In this document: piece after piece, positions 31,832 through 41,623 of the stretch
How positions within the stretch are numbered: position 1 is the first letter of the stretch
Layout of the letters: every line of letters begins with the position of its first letter
Assembly (NCBI RefSeq): GCF_031426495.1
Contig: NZ_JANPLK010000078.1
Coordinates: forward strand, 1-64,000
From: Gemmatimonas sp.
Lineage (GTDB): Bacteria; Gemmatimonadota; Gemmatimonadetes; Gemmatimonadales; Gemmatimonadaceae
DNA: 64,000 nucleotides
Reading direction: 5' to 3'
The notes under the pieces: generated by a model
The model's database searches: none
What the model was told of the DNA's origin: nothing
The model's input: the letters and a program-made list of their open reading frames with translations, nothing else
Made by a program: the position numbers and the translations under genes

Positions 31832-33259
31832 ATGAAACGAACGATTATTGCAACATTTGCGGCTGCTCTGCTAGCGATCGCCGTTCCTTCCATGGTGCGG
31901 GGGCAGGTCCCTCGCGCGTTTGCCGTGCCGGAGGCGGCGGCATTGCTGCCGTGGTCGCAGCAGATCGCGATTCGCGAAGACTGGCTGACCAAGCGGCATG
32001 CGCTGCTGTTGCCGATGATGCGGCGCCACAAGATCGGGATGTGGATCGTGGTGAACGAGGAATTCCACGATGATCCGCTGTCGCAGTACGTCGCCCCGCC
32101 GCGCCCCTACACGGGCAATCGCGACTTCTTCGTATTCGTCGACGGCGGCGAGCAGAGGCTCAAGAAGTTCGCGATCACGGCGTACACCGAGGAGAATTTG
32201 GCGCGTTTCTTCGATGCGCCGTTCACCGAGCCACGCCCGCCGGCCACCACGCTCCGCGATCTGTATCAGCAATACAAGCCGGCCACGGTGGGACTTGGCA
32301 TTCGCGGACGGCGCGGGCAGACGCGTTCGCTCGGTTACGACGCGTATCGCTTCCTGGCCGAAACGCTTGGCGAGGACGCCGAGAAGACCTTCGTGAGCGC
32401 CAGTGACCTGATCGAGGAGTATCTCGACACGCGGCTGCCGGAGGAGACGGAGCACTACCGCACGGCGGTGTCCGTGACGGAAGCGATCGTGAAGCGGGCG
32501 CTGTCGAATGCGGTGATCACGCCGAATCGCACCACGGTGGGCGACGTGCGTCGCGCCCTGTTCGACATGCTCGGAGCGGCCGGTGTACGCACGTGGTTCC
32601 AGCCCGACCTGCGTGTGCAGCGGACGGGCGACGACATCGCGACCTCGCGGGGATTCCTGGCCGTCGCGCCCGAAAGCACGGTGATCCGACACGGCGACGT
32701 CGTGCACGTGGACTTCGGCATCAGCTACATGGGATTCGATACCGACTGGCAGAAGATGGCGTACGTGCTGCAGCCGGGCGAGCGTGATGTGCCGGAGAGC
32801 TTCAAGCGGGCGATGGCGAACACGAACACGCTGCAGGATGCCGTCATGTTGCGTCACGCGCGGCCAGGCGCCACGGGCGGATCGGTGTTCACGAACACGA
32901 TGGCGGAAATGAAACAGCGCGGCATCGAAGCCATGGTGTACTCACATCCCATCGGCACGCAGGGGCATGGGCTCGGGGCGTCGATCGACTTCCGCAGTCC
33001 GCTGCGCAGCGATACCACGGCACAGAATTCTCGGTTGCGATTGGGCTCGTACATCTCCATTGAACTCAACACCGCGACGCCGATTCCTGAGTGGGGCGGT
33101 AAAAAGCTGTTCGTGATGATGGAGGACGACGCCTTCCTGACGGAGCAGGGCTTTCGCTTCTTCCGGCCGCGCCAGGAGTCTTACTATCTTAACAAGGCGT
33201 GGGCCAGCGCGATGTCGCGCGCCCCGACAACGATCCTCAATAGGCGTAGCCGAAGATGA
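31832..33259 (+). CDS. secreted M24-family peptidase
   Basis: This 475-residue protein has a signal peptide ([20 protein letters not shown]). Residues about 40-215 form a creatinase-N-like domain ([33 protein letters not shown]). The pita-bread domain (about 225-440) holds metal ligands: two Asp in [16 protein letters not shown], His in [16 protein letters not shown], and Glu in SIELNT and near MMEDDAF. It is probably an exported aminopeptidase P/Xaa-Pro-type enzyme; specificity is not certain. The ATG at 31832 starts the signal peptide. The last 23 bp overlap the convergent gene. Confidence 0.82.
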   Translation: MKRTIIATFAAALLAIAVPSMVRGQVPRAFAVPEAAALLPWSQQIAIREDWLTKRHALLLPMMRRHKIGMWIVVNEEFHDDPLSQYVAPPRPYTGNRDFFVFVDGGEQRLKKFAITAYTEENLARFFDAPFTEPRPPATTLRDLYQQYKPATVGLGIRGRRGQTRSLGYDAYRFLAETLGEDAEKTFVSASDLIEEYLDTRLPEETEHYRTAVSVTEAIVKRALSNAVITPNRTTVGDVRRALFDMLGAAGVRTWFQPDLRVQRTGDDIATSRGFLAVAPESTVIRHGDVVHVDFGISYMGFDTDWQKMAYVLQPGERDVPESFKRAMANTNTLQDAVMLRHARPGATGGSVFTNTMAEMKQRGIEAMVYSHPIGTQGHGLGASIDFRSPLRSDTTAQNSRLRLGSYISIELNTATPIPEWGGKKLFVMMEDDAFLTEQGFRFFRPRQESYYLNKAWASAMSRAPTTILNRRSRR

Positions 33260-34619
33260 TATTCATCTCGTCGCTGGAGAGCAGGCCGAAGCCGATGGTG
33301 CGGTCGGTGACGTTGTTGAAGGTGACCACCGAAATGAGCGCATCGCCGGGCTGTAGCACGATCGGCGTGTCGAAATTCGTGAATGCCGGATGCTCCCAAT
33401 CGGTGTTCACATACACCGCGGTTTCGGTGGCGTCGGCCCGGCGCACGCGAATTTCGTAGCGCTCGCCCATCGAGTGCATGTGCGACGTCAGGCCCAGCAC
33501 GGTCGTGCGCACCGACATCGGAAAGACGGTGCGAACGGTCGTGCGCTGCTTCGGTGGCAGCGAGAAGCTGGTGTTGGCGAGATTGAGCGTGCGGGCCACG
33601 GTCTGTACTTGCGACCGATCGGCCGTGTAGAGATTGGCGAACGCCTCGCCCGGCAGATCGATCGGCGCGCGATTTACGTAGTGCACGTTGAAGTCGAGCG
33701 ACGTGTTCGCCGGCAAGCGCAGCGCCACACCGGGCGGAAAGCGGTAATCGAACTCCTGTGTCATCGCGCCCGCGAAGTACACGTGACACGCCATCGGCAG
33801 CATGTTGACGATGTTCATCGATCCGTCGGTATTGCGGATGTCACGTACCGCGTCGGCCGACGGCCGCAAATTGCAGGGGAACGACGTGCGGCTTTCGTCG
33901 AACGTATAGAGCAGGAGATGATGGCTGCCCGGGCGCATCCGTGACTGGATCCGTGTCACGTAGAGGTCGCTGGTGTTGCCGACGCGGCGGTACACGAACA
34001 GCTCGCGCTCCGAGCCGGGGGACACGGCGAAGCTGTCCACCTTGAGCTGGAGCCCTGCCGCCGTCGGGGCACCGAGCGGGGTGAAGCTCGCCGACTGCAA
34101 TCGAACGTCGGCGAGCACCGCCGTGTCGACCACGTGTCCGCTTCGCGGCGCGCCGACCTCGATCCACCGACGTACGTATTCGAGCTGTCCGGCGGTGACG
34201 CCCTTGGTGGTGCCCATCGGCATTAGCTGGCCGTAGTCACGGCTATGGTGGCCGGGAATCCAGGACAGCTTGTGATACAGCAGCGAACTATCGGCCCGAA
34301 ACGGCTTGACGCGGGCAACGCCGTCGGCCCGTGCGATCTGTTGGATCGCGCCAACGCCAACCAGTTGCTGGTACGCGGAATCGCTCGTGAGCACGAGCTG
34401 GGACTGCCGCGCGTTCGCATCGCCGGTGCGATGACAGGAGACGCATGATTTATCGAGAATGTCGCGCTGGATCCTGGAAAACGTGCCGTCTGCCGCCGCG
34501 CTGGCGGTGGACTCGTTCGACGCCGCGTCTCCTCCGCATGCGCCGACAACGCCCAATAGCATCGAGAGCGCGACGCGACGAAGTGGCACCAGCAGCTTAC
34601 GAGATCTTTCGGGCTTCAT
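33237..34619 (-). CDS. lipoprotein with CxxCH motif and Cu-monooxygenase-like domains
   Basis: This 460-residue protein has lipobox VGAC (Cys28). A heme-attachment motif CVSCH (Cys59-Cys62-His63) lies in a c-type-cytochrome/planctomycete-type domain with [20 protein letters not shown] and WIEVGAP. The rest (about 165-455) resembles the paired jelly-roll domains of copper type II ascorbate-dependent monooxygenases: [30 protein letters not shown], and the copper-ligand [13 protein letters not shown]. The combination of heme and copper sites in one secreted lipoprotein is known in soil bacteria, but the substrate is unknown. The start at 34619 begins the signal peptide. Confidence 0.75.
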   Translation of the reverse strand: MKPERSRKLLVPLRRVALSMLLGVVGACGGDAASNESTASAAADGTFSRIQRDILDKSCVSCHRTGDANARQSQLVLTSDSAYQQLVGVGAIQQIARADGVARVKPFRADSSLLYHKLSWIPGHHSRDYGQLMPMGTTKGVTAGQLEYVRRWIEVGAPRSGHVVDTAVLADVRLQSASFTPLGAPTAAGLQLKVDSFAVSPGSERELFVYRRVGNTSDLYVTRIQSRMRPGSHHLLLYTFDESRTSFPCNLRPSADAVRDIRNTDGSMNIVNMLPMACHVYFAGAMTQEFDYRFPPGVALRLPANTSLDFNVHYVNRAPIDLPGEAFANLYTADRSQVQTVARTLNLANTSFSLPPKQRTTVRTVFPMSVRTTVLGLTSHMHSMGERYEIRVRRADATETAVYVNTDWEHPAFTNFDTPIVLQPGDALISVVTFNNVTDRTIGFGLLSSDEMNIIFGYAY

Positions 34620-34741
34620 CGTTCTCCGTGTGCCGAGCGGCGAGCCAATCGGTGAGCACCGACAACGTAGGTGGATGGGAGGCTGGTGGCTAGCGCGCGG
34701 TGGGCCGTGTCCGGTCCTCGAGGAATGTGCTAACATCCGCC

Positions 34742-35704
34742 ATGACCTCACGTCGCGATTTTCTGCGGGTTTCGGGTGGTTGCGTGGCCCACGTGCTGCT
34801 TTCGTCGGCCTGTGCGTCGTCGCGCACCCGCCAGCGTTGGACTGCACCGCAGCAACCGGTGGTCGTTACCACGCCTTTCGCGCATCTCGACGCGATTGGG
34901 CCCGATACGTGGGCCGTGATCTCCACCCCGCTCGGCGGCGATCGCACCACGTTCGGCAATGGCGGCATCATCGCCGGGCGCGCCGGGGTGATCGCGGTGG
35001 AAGGCTTCTATCGGCCCGCCGGTGCTACGTGGCTGGCCGAGCGGGCGCGGGAGCTCACGGGGCGATGGCCCACGCACGTGGTACTCACGCACTATCATCT
35101 CGATCATGCCGGCGGCGTGCAGGGATACGCCCGCGACGGCAGCGCGGCGCCGGTGCTGCGATCGACGGGCACGACGCGCACCCTCGCGCTTGGTGGCGGC
35201 CCGGTCGCACCGTCAAAGGATGCGGCGCTCGAGCGGGCGTTCGCCGACGTCGTCATCGTGGATGCCACGCGCACGAGCCGGATCGATCTCGGCAATCGCG
35301 TGGTGGAGTTGGTGCCGATGCGCGGACACACCGCGAGTGATTTGGCACTTGTCGATGAGGACGCCGGAATCACGTTCGCCGGCGATCTGCTGTGGAATGG
35401 CATGTTCCCGAACTTCGTAGACGCGACGCCGTCTCAGCTGATCGCGTCGATGACGCGGCTGTCCTCGCGGTCCACGCGTGCCTTCGTGCCGGGCCACGGC
35501 GGTATGGCCAATCGCGTGAGTGTGATGCGCTATCTGGATTTACTGGGTGACCTCGGCGCGCACGCCGGCCGTGAGCGCGCGGCAGGTCGGACGGCGGTCG
35601 AGGCGGCAGCGAGTTACCGCGTGCCCGCGTCGCTTGGCGAATGGATGGCGAGCAAGGCGGGGCTGGAGCGGGCGATGACCGCCTGGTGGCGCGACCCAAG
35701 CTGA
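34742..35704 (+). CDS. Tat-exported metallo-beta-lactamase-fold hydrolase
   Basis: This 320-residue protein begins with a Tat signal (TSRRDFLRVSGGC) that also carries a possible lipobox (SSAC). The MBL core has the zinc motif LTHYHLDHAGG, a later His in MRGHTASDLALVDED, the bridging Asp in FAGDLLWNGMFP and the last His in VPGHGG. All five blocks are present in order, so it should bind two metals. The context gives no substrate; relatives include quorum-quenching lactonases, alkylsulfatases and general hydrolases. Confidence 0.83.
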   Translation: MTSRRDFLRVSGGCVAHVLLSSACASSRTRQRWTAPQQPVVVTTPFAHLDAIGPDTWAVISTPLGGDRTTFGNGGIIAGRAGVIAVEGFYRPAGATWLAERARELTGRWPTHVVLTHYHLDHAGGVQGYARDGSAAPVLRSTGTTRTLALGGGPVAPSKDAALERAFADVVIVDATRTSRIDLGNRVVELVPMRGHTASDLALVDEDAGITFAGDLLWNGMFPNFVDATPSQLIASMTRLSSRSTRAFVPGHGGMANRVSVMRYLDLLGDLGAHAGRERAAGRTAVEAAASYRVPASLGEWMASKAGLERAMTAWWRDPS

Positions 35705-35806
35705 GCACGCTCCAGGGCGGAGCGGCTGCTCGGTGCGGGCGACTATGCGGTACCGTCGGGAATTCCACTACAGCTACGCTGCACTCCGTAGCCAAGTTTC
35801 TAACCT

Positions 35807-37333
35807 GTGATCCAGGGTCTCGTTCGCCTCGTGCTCGTCGCGTTACTGGTGACGCGCGGATTGGTACAGCCGTGCCGCCTCGACGCACAACTCGCTCCCT
35901 CGACGCCGTTCGGCGAAGCGTTGCGGCGCATCGTGGCGTCGAATCGGCACGCCGCCCAGCGCTGGCCGCAGCTGAGCGACGTGACGGTCGATCTCCGCAC
36001 CGCGTACACGGCCAACGGCTGGACGCCACTGTGGACTCAAGGCGGACGTCCGACATCGTCGGCGCTTGCGACGATCGCCCAGTTGAATCGGATCGATGCG
36101 CGCGGGCTCGACCCGTCCGACTACGATGTCGAACGGCTGAGCGAGCTGGTGCGCACGCTCGTCGCTGGCGCGGCATTTTCAACCGAAGCGGCGGCGGTCG
36201 AGTTCGACGTGATGGTGAGCACGGCGGCTCTGCGTTCGTTGCGCTCCCTGCAGTACGGTCGGGTGTCGGCGCGCGTCGCGCATGCCGACCTGCGGTTTGC
36301 GCACGAGCCCTGGGATGCTGTTGCGGCCTTGCGTGAATTGGCCACCTCGGCCGACGCGGCCCAACAGTTCGCCGCGGCTGAGCCACCGTATCAGCACTAT
36401 CGGCTGCTGGTGGACGCGCTCGCGCGCTATCGCGCCCTGGCCACCGACACGGTACAGCTGCGGCTCGCGCTGCAGGACACGATGCGCAAGCGGGGCTCAC
36501 CGGAGAGTATGAGCACGCTGCAGCGACGACTCGAGGCGCGCGTCGTGCAGATCACGACGACACTGGAACGCTGGCGATGGCTGCCGCACCGATTCGCGGT
36601 GCCGCCGATCATCGTCAACATTCCGGCCTTCGAACTGTTCGCCTTCCGTTCCGCCAACGAGCGCGATGTGTTGCGCATGAACGTGGTGGTCGGCAAGGCG
36701 TACAATCACAAGACGCCCGTATTCAGCGGCGCCGTGCAGTATCTGATCTTCTCTCCCTACTGGGATGTACCGCCGAGCATCACCCGCAAGGAAGTGCTAC
36801 CGAAGGCGAGGAAGAACATCGACTACCTCACTCGCAACGAGTTCGAAATTGTCGGTTCGAATGAACAGGTAATGGCGACGACGTATGCGGCACTCGACGC
36901 GGTGTCGGCAGGCCGCGCGCGCATTCGTCAGCGTCCGGGTGCGCAGAATGCTCTGGGCGGCGTGAAGTTCATTTTTCCGAACGAATTCAACGTGTACATG
37001 CACGACACGCCGGCGCAGGCGTTGTTCGGCGAGGTGCGGCGCGACTTCAGCCACGGCTGCATCCGGCTCTCGCGACCGGCCGAGCTGGCAGCGCTGCTCC
37101 TGCGCGACCAGGCGGGGTGGGATTCGACGCACATTGCAGCGGACATGCATCGCACGACACCACTGCAGGTCCGGCTCACGGCACCGGTTCCGGTGCACAT
37201 GGTCTACGCCACGGTCGTCGCCCGGGACGATGGTTCGGTGGCCTTTCACAATGACATCTACGGACACGACCGGCGACTGCGATCGTTGCTCAAGGACGGC
37301 TATCCGTATCCGGCACCGGATCGCCGCCCCTGA
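35807..37333 (+). CDS. L,D-transpeptidase (YcbB/LdtD-like)
   Basis: This 508-residue exported protein has a signal peptide (LVLVALLVTRGLVQPCRL), a long helical scaffold (about 60-250: WTPLWTQGGRPTSSALATIA, LDPSDYDVERL) and a YkuD catalytic domain (about 260-460). Conserved blocks are PPIIVNIPAFELFAF, LIFSPYWDVPPSI, FIFPNEFNVYMHDTP and the nucleophile motif DFSHGCIRLSRP. It would cross-link peptidoglycan through 3-3 bonds. The peptidoglycan-binding domain normally found between scaffold and catalytic domain in YcbB is missing or unrecognisable. It uses a GTG start. Confidence 0.88.
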   Translation: MIQGLVRLVLVALLVTRGLVQPCRLDAQLAPSTPFGEALRRIVASNRHAAQRWPQLSDVTVDLRTAYTANGWTPLWTQGGRPTSSALATIAQLNRIDARGLDPSDYDVERLSELVRTLVAGAAFSTEAAAVEFDVMVSTAALRSLRSLQYGRVSARVAHADLRFAHEPWDAVAALRELATSADAAQQFAAAEPPYQHYRLLVDALARYRALATDTVQLRLALQDTMRKRGSPESMSTLQRRLEARVVQITTTLERWRWLPHRFAVPPIIVNIPAFELFAFRSANERDVLRMNVVVGKAYNHKTPVFSGAVQYLIFSPYWDVPPSITRKEVLPKARKNIDYLTRNEFEIVGSNEQVMATTYAALDAVSAGRARIRQRPGAQNALGGVKFIFPNEFNVYMHDTPAQALFGEVRRDFSHGCIRLSRPAELAALLLRDQAGWDSTHIAADMHRTTPLQVRLTAPVPVHMVYATVVARDDGSVAFHNDIYGHDRRLRSLLKDGYPYPAPDRRP

Positions 37334-37337
37334 GTCG

Positions 37338-38807
37338 TCACGGTTGGATCTTTGCGCGTCGCTTCATCAACGCTTCGATCTCATCCATCTCACGCGGCAC
37401 CAGCGAAATGCGCTCGAGTCCTTTGCCGGTAATGATGTAGTCGTCTTCGATACGCACGCCGGTGTTCTGATACTTGAGCACCGTATTGCGCACCTTCGCA
37501 ATGAAGGCACGGTTCTTCGGCGTGTCGGGCAATACGTCGAGCGCCTTGGTACTCACGTAGATGCCGGGCTCGATGGTGAACGCATCACCGACAGCAAACT
37601 TCGCGTCGGGTCCGTTCTCCTGCATGGGATCGTGCACGGCCAGTCCGATGCCGTGCGTGATGCCGTGAATCATCCACAGGTTAGACTGTCGGCACTGCGC
37701 CGGACTCGTCGCGCAGTTCACGTTCCAAGGCGGATCGAACAGCGCGTCGACACTCTCCACGAGTCCGAGCGCGGCCAGGCCACGAGCGCGCAGGGCCACC
37801 GAAGAATCCGCAGCGGCGCGCACACTCATGCCGGGCTTGGAGAATCGCTCGGCCACGTCCTGCGCATCGCGCACCAGCTTGTACAACTGGCGCTGCTCAG
37901 GGGTGTAGGTGCCACTCACCGGAATCGTGCGGGTGATGTCTGCTGCGTAGCCGCGATACTCGGCCGCGGCGTCCATGACCACGAGGTCGCCGGGTTTCGC
38001 CGGGTCGCCGGCTTTCATGTAGTGCAGCGTGGTCCCATTGATGCCGGCGCCGACGATCGATCCGTAGGCCGGACGCTCGGCTCCGCGTCGGGTGAATTCA
38101 TACTCGAGCGCGGCGCGCAGCTCGTATTCCCGCGTCGGATTCGCCGTGAGCATCGCGGCACGATGTCCTTCGGCGCTGATCTCGGCGGCCTGTCGAATGA
38201 GCGCCATCTCGGCGTCAGACTTCTTGGCGCGCACTTGGAGCACGAACGGCATGCCGTTCCGCACCGCCAGGGCGGGGAAGCGCTTGGCGAGTCCCTTCAG
38301 GGCTTCCTGGCCACGTGTGAGGGTGTCGTTGCGCGCGAAGTCCATCGTTTCCACATCAGGGACGTGGTAGAACGGCATTCCGGTAGCGGCGAGCGAATCG
38401 AGATACGCCGGCAGCGCTGCGGACGAGCGACCCGGCATGCCGTAGGTCGCCATGCTGCTGGTGGAATCGACCCGCACGCCGTAGTAGAACGCGGTGCGGG
38501 CGTCGAGCGGCGTGAGAAACAGCGTGCTCTGCGGGCGCTTGTTGCGCACCACCATGACGAGCGCGGCGTCGGGCTCGTTGAGCTCGGTGAGATACCGGAA
38601 GGCCGGCAGCTGATAAAACGTGCTGAAGTCGTGGACCAGCGCGCGTCCGCCGAAGGCGATCAGGACGCCGCTGTCGATTCGGGCGGCGACGGCGTCACGC
38701 CGGGCCGCGGTCTCCTGCGGAGTAATCGCGGCGTTCGGCTGGGCGAACAGGGTGGCCGGCGTGAGCGCGACGAGCGCGGCGGCCAACTGGCTGAGGGGAG
38801 TACGCAT
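37338..38807 (-). CDS. Xaa-Pro aminopeptidase (M24B), exported
   Basis: This 489-residue protein has a signal peptide (LAAALVALTPATLFAQ), a creatinase-N-like domain (about 30-200: SGVLIAFGGRALVHDFSTFY) and a complete pita-bread domain. The metal ligands are all visible: two Asp in VVMDAAAEYRGYAADITRT, His in HGITHGIGLAVHD, Glu in AFTIEPGIYV and Glu in GVRIEDDYIIT. This fits aminopeptidase P, releasing N-terminal residues before proline, acting outside the cytoplasm. The start at 38807 begins the signal peptide. It converges with the L,D-transpeptidase, leaving only 4 bp between stops. Confidence 0.9.
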   Translation of the reverse strand: MRTPLSQLAAALVALTPATLFAQPNAAITPQETAARRDAVAARIDSGVLIAFGGRALVHDFSTFYQLPAFRYLTELNEPDAALVMVVRNKRPQSTLFLTPLDARTAFYYGVRVDSTSSMATYGMPGRSSAALPAYLDSLAATGMPFYHVPDVETMDFARNDTLTRGQEALKGLAKRFPALAVRNGMPFVLQVRAKKSDAEMALIRQAAEISAEGHRAAMLTANPTREYELRAALEYEFTRRGAERPAYGSIVGAGINGTTLHYMKAGDPAKPGDLVVMDAAAEYRGYAADITRTIPVSGTYTPEQRQLYKLVRDAQDVAERFSKPGMSVRAAADSSVALRARGLAALGLVESVDALFDPPWNVNCATSPAQCRQSNLWMIHGITHGIGLAVHDPMQENGPDAKFAVGDAFTIEPGIYVSTKALDVLPDTPKNRAFIAKVRNTVLKYQNTGVRIEDDYIITGKGLERISLVPREMDEIEALMKRRAKIQP

Positions 38808-38915
38808 GGCTTGAAAAGGCCGACGATGGCTCTGGCCGTCAAGGCGTGGGCCCAGCCCTAACCGTACGGCACGACCTCTGCAGTAGAGATGGCCATACCT
38901 TTCAAGGGAGCTCCT

Positions 38916-39143
38916 ATGCGTGCCACACTCGTGCTCGGCATTCTGTTGGTTCTGGCCGGCGGATACATTCTCGTCCAAGGGTTCAGCGTCACGACCAATC
39001 GTGAAGTGCTGGACGTAGGTCCGCTACAGGCATCGGTGAGCGAGAAGAAGGCGGTGCCGACGTGGGTTGGTGGTGTCGGTGTGGCGGCTGGACTCGTGCT
39101 GATCATTGCCGGAGCCGGAGCGGGAAAGAAACTGCGCGCCTAG
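38916..39143 (+). CDS. small two-helix membrane protein
   Basis: This 75-residue protein has two hydrophobic helices (ATLVLGILLVLAGGYILV and TWVGGVGVAAGLVLIIAGAG) around a soluble loop with SVTTNREVLDVGPLQAS. AAGGGAG lies 6 bases before the ATG. The layout resembles small DUF-type inner-membrane proteins of the DUF3185 kind. Function is unknown. A phosphatase gene follows 18 bp downstream on the same strand. Confidence 0.7.
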   Translation: MRATLVLGILLVLAGGYILVQGFSVTTNREVLDVGPLQASVSEKKAVPTWVGGVGVAAGLVLIIAGAGAGKKLRA

Positions 39144-39161
39144 GGCGCATCGAGGAGCCAA

Positions 39162-39725
39162 ATGCAAACGAGATCGTCGTGGAGCCGTGTTACGGTCGGT
39201 ATGCTGGGCTTCCTGCTCGCGACGGCCTCGTTCGCGCCGCGCGATCTCGCGGCGCAGCCATCGTTGGTCGTGCTGGTGCGCCACGGTGAGAAGTCGACCG
39301 AGGGTGGCAGCGATCCGTCGCTGAGTGAGGCCGGGAAGGCGCGCGCGCAGGCGCTGGCTGACGCCATGGCCATGACCACGCCGAACGCGATCATCGTGAC
39401 GTCGCTCAAGCGCACGGCGGAAACGGCGGCCGTAGTCTCCGCGAAGACGGGCGTCGCCCTCACAGTCATCACCATCAGCGGCGGCGCCAAGCACATCGCC
39501 GACGTGGCGGCCGCGGTGCGCAAGGCGACCGGCGTGGTGCTCGTGGTCGGTCACAGCAACACAGTGCCGGCGATCGTGACCGCGCTCGGTGGGCCCAAGC
39601 TGCCGGATCTTTGCGACTCGAGCTATGCCTCGATGTTCGTGCTCACGCCCGGCACTGACGGAAAGTCGGCGCAGGTCGTGCTGTCGCAATACGGCGCCGC
39701 GGATGCGAACGGCGGATGCCGATAG
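39162..39725 (+). CDS. exported histidine phosphatase family protein
   Basis: This 187-residue protein has a signal peptide (VTVGMLGFLLATASFAP) and a small histidine-phosphatase core. The catalytic RHGE is in LVVLVRHGEKST, LSEAGKARAQALADAM follows, a phosphate-pocket Arg is in SLKRTAETAAV, and the second His is in LVVGHSNTVPAIV. Exported members of this SixA-like branch are common, and their substrates are mostly unknown. The three final residues are encoded by the start of a G-rich repeat. Confidence 0.85.
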   Translation: MQTRSSWSRVTVGMLGFLLATASFAPRDLAAQPSLVVLVRHGEKSTEGGSDPSLSEAGKARAQALADAMAMTTPNAIIVTSLKRTAETAAVVSAKTGVALTVITISGGAKHIADVAAAVRKATGVVLVVGHSNTVPAIVTALGGPKLPDLCDSSYASMFVLTPGTDGKSAQVVLSQYGAADANGGCR

Positions 39726-39788
39726 GGAAGCTGTTGGTGGGGAATGTGTGTGGGGCGGGGGGAAGCGGGGCTTCCGGATGGGCGGGGG
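39722..39788 (+). repeat. G-rich dispersed repeat, copy 1
   Basis: This 67-bp element contains GTTGGTGGGGAATGTGTGTG, GGGCGGGGGGAAGCGGGGCT and GATGGGCGGGGG. A near-identical copy is at 42500-42567, and a diverged inverted copy is at about 42984-43034. It carries at least four G-runs (a possible G-quadruplex) and a small hairpin GGAAGC-GGG-GCTTCC. It abuts the stop of the LytTR gene. Confidence 0.75.
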
Positions 39789-40487
39789 TTAGAGGGCGTT
39801 GCGGATGTCGCCTAAGCGGTCGCGGGCGGCCTTCACTTTGACGCCCGACCGTAAGACGACCGTGGGGTCGTTGGGCTCGGCTTGCTCGATGGATTGAATG
39901 GCGCTGAGGCGCACGAGGGCCGAGCGGTGCACGCGTAGGAAGCCGGCGGATTGCAGGCGTGCCTCCATGCGGTGCATGCGCTCGCGGATCAGCCAGGCCC
40001 GCTTGGTGGTGTGGAGCCAGAGGTTGTAGCCGTCGGCTTGCACCCATTCGATCTCACGAATCGGCACGACGTGTACGCTGCCATGCTCGGGGACGAGGAT
40101 GCGATCGTCGTGGTCGGTCGCGCCGATGGCGCGACGGACGCGATCAACGGCATCGGCGAGTCGGGCGCGGCGCACCGGCTTGAGCACGAAGTCGACCACA
40201 TCGGCGCCGTAGGCCTCGAGCGCGAAGTGTGGGTGCGCGCTCACGAACACCACACGAACGCCCGGGGCGGCTTCGCGAAGCGCGCGGGCCACGGCGAGGC
40301 CGTCACGCTCGGGCATGGCGACATCGGTGAAGCAGGCATCGGGTTGTAAGGCGGCGCAGCGCGCGATGGCGCTCTCGCCATTCGTGCAGATGGCGACCAC
40401 GTCGCAGTCGAGTCGCTGCAACTCGGCGGCGAGTGAGGCGGCGGCGATGGGCTCGTCGTCGGCAACGACGATACGGAGCGCCCTCAT
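39789..40487 (-). CDS. LytTR-family response regulator
   Basis: This 232-residue protein has an N-terminal receiver (Asp10-Asp11-Glu12, phospho-acceptor Asp55 in FTDVAMPERDG, Lys in FVLKPVRRA). A C-terminal LytTR DNA-binding domain follows at about 128-228 (IREIEWVQADGYNLWLHTT, GFLRVHRSALVRLSAIQSI). AlgR/LytR-type regulators bind direct-repeat promoters. The start overlaps the stop of the histidine kinase upstream by 4 bp, so the two form one two-component system. Confidence 0.92.
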   Translation of the reverse strand: MRALRIVVADDEPIAAASLAAELQRLDCDVVAICTNGESAIARCAALQPDACFTDVAMPERDGLAVARALREAAPGVRVVFVSAHPHFALEAYGADVVDFVLKPVRRARLADAVDRVRRAIGATDHDDRILVPEHGSVHVVPIREIEWVQADGYNLWLHTTKRAWLIRERMHRMEARLQSAGFLRVHRSALVRLSAIQSIEQAEPNDPTVVLRSGVKVKAARDRLGDIRNAL

Positions 40488-41590
40488 GTCACGTCGGCGT
40501 GCACGGCGATCGGCAGCCTGAGTTCGACGCGCGTGCCTCCCGGTCGTTCGGTCATGGTCAGCATGGCGCGGTCGCCGTACAACAGCGCGAGTCGCCGGCG
40601 CAGCGTCGAAAGTCCAATCCCGAGTCCGCCGAACGGTTCAGGCGTGGGCGCCGATGTGTGGTCCGAACCATCGGCGTCGACGACCAATGTGAGGGCCTGC
40701 GCGGTGCGCGATGCGGACAGGGTCAGTGTGCCGGGCGCGACGCGCTGCGCGATGCCGTGACGAATGGCGTTCTCGACGAGCGGTTGCCATGTCAGCGCCG
40801 GCAACTGCGTGGTACGCGCGTCAGGCTGAATCTGCCATGCAATGCGGAGTCGTGCGCCGAGCCGAACTTGTTCGATGGCAAGGTACCGCTCCACGATCTC
40901 TCGCTCGGCGTCGAACGACACGGTGTCACCGGATTCGGTGAGCGCGAAGCGCAGCAGCTCGCCGAGATCGGCGGCGACATCGGCGGCGCGTTCGCCGTTG
41001 CCTGATCGCGCGAGACCGGTCACGGTATTCAGTGCGTTCAACAGAAAGTGCGGCTGCAGTCGCGTGCGCAACGCATCGAGCTCAGCGCGCACGGCATGCG
41101 CGGCAAGCACGGCTTCACGATCGGCCGCGCGCTCGCGTTGGCGTCGCGCGCTTGTCCAGCTGCCCACCAACGACATGAGTCCGGCAGTGACGGCGTGCGT
41201 GGGCAACACGCCGAGGGCGACGATGATCCAGTTCGAGGTGCTGCTGTAGGGCGTGCTGGGATGCAGCAGCAGGATCGCAATCGTCGCGTGCGTCGCAGTG
41301 GCAACGATCGTGAGCAGTCCGAGTCCGCCGAGTGCGCCCGCCTCGGAGTCGGTGAGTGACCACCGATTCGCGATACGCGGACCGATGACCACCCACACGA
41401 GTACCGTTGCCGCTTGCCACTGGAGGGCGATGCCGCCCGGTGTGCTGATGCCGAGGAGTTCGAGCGCCTGCGCGAACGGCGTGAGTCCGCCGATGCCGCA
41501 GAGTACGGCGGTCAGCCACAGCCAGCGGCGCGACGGGCGCGCGCTGACGGCAGGGCCGGATGCGGTGTCACCGGAATGCGCGGAGTGCAT
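40484..41590 (-). CDS. LytS-type membrane histidine kinase
   Basis: This 368-residue protein has about four N-terminal membrane helices (LWLTAVLCGIGGLTPF, AATVLVWVVIG, LGLLTIVATATHATIAILLL, WIIVALGVLPTHAVTAGLMS). A His_kinase-type core follows, with RTRLQPHFLLNALNTVTGLA as the phospho-acceptor block and a HATPase with QPLVENAIRHGI and GGLGIGLSTLRRRL. This class typically signals to LytTR regulators, which is exactly the downstream gene. The stimulus is unknown; there is no large periplasmic domain. Confidence 0.9.
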   Translation of the reverse strand: MHSAHSGDTASGPAVSARPSRRWLWLTAVLCGIGGLTPFAQALELLGISTPGGIALQWQAATVLVWVVIGPRIANRWSLTDSEAGALGGLGLLTIVATATHATIAILLLHPSTPYSSTSNWIIVALGVLPTHAVTAGLMSLVGSWTSARRQRERAADREAVLAAHAVRAELDALRTRLQPHFLLNALNTVTGLARSGNGERAADVAADLGELLRFALTESGDTVSFDAEREIVERYLAIEQVRLGARLRIAWQIQPDARTTQLPALTWQPLVENAIRHGIAQRVAPGTLTLSASRTAQALTLVVDADGSDHTSAPTPEPFGGLGIGLSTLRRRLALLYGDRAMLTMTERPGGTRVELRLPIAVHADVT

Positions 41591-41623
41591 TGGCGAAAGC
41601 TGTGGTGCGGCGCGTACGATGCG

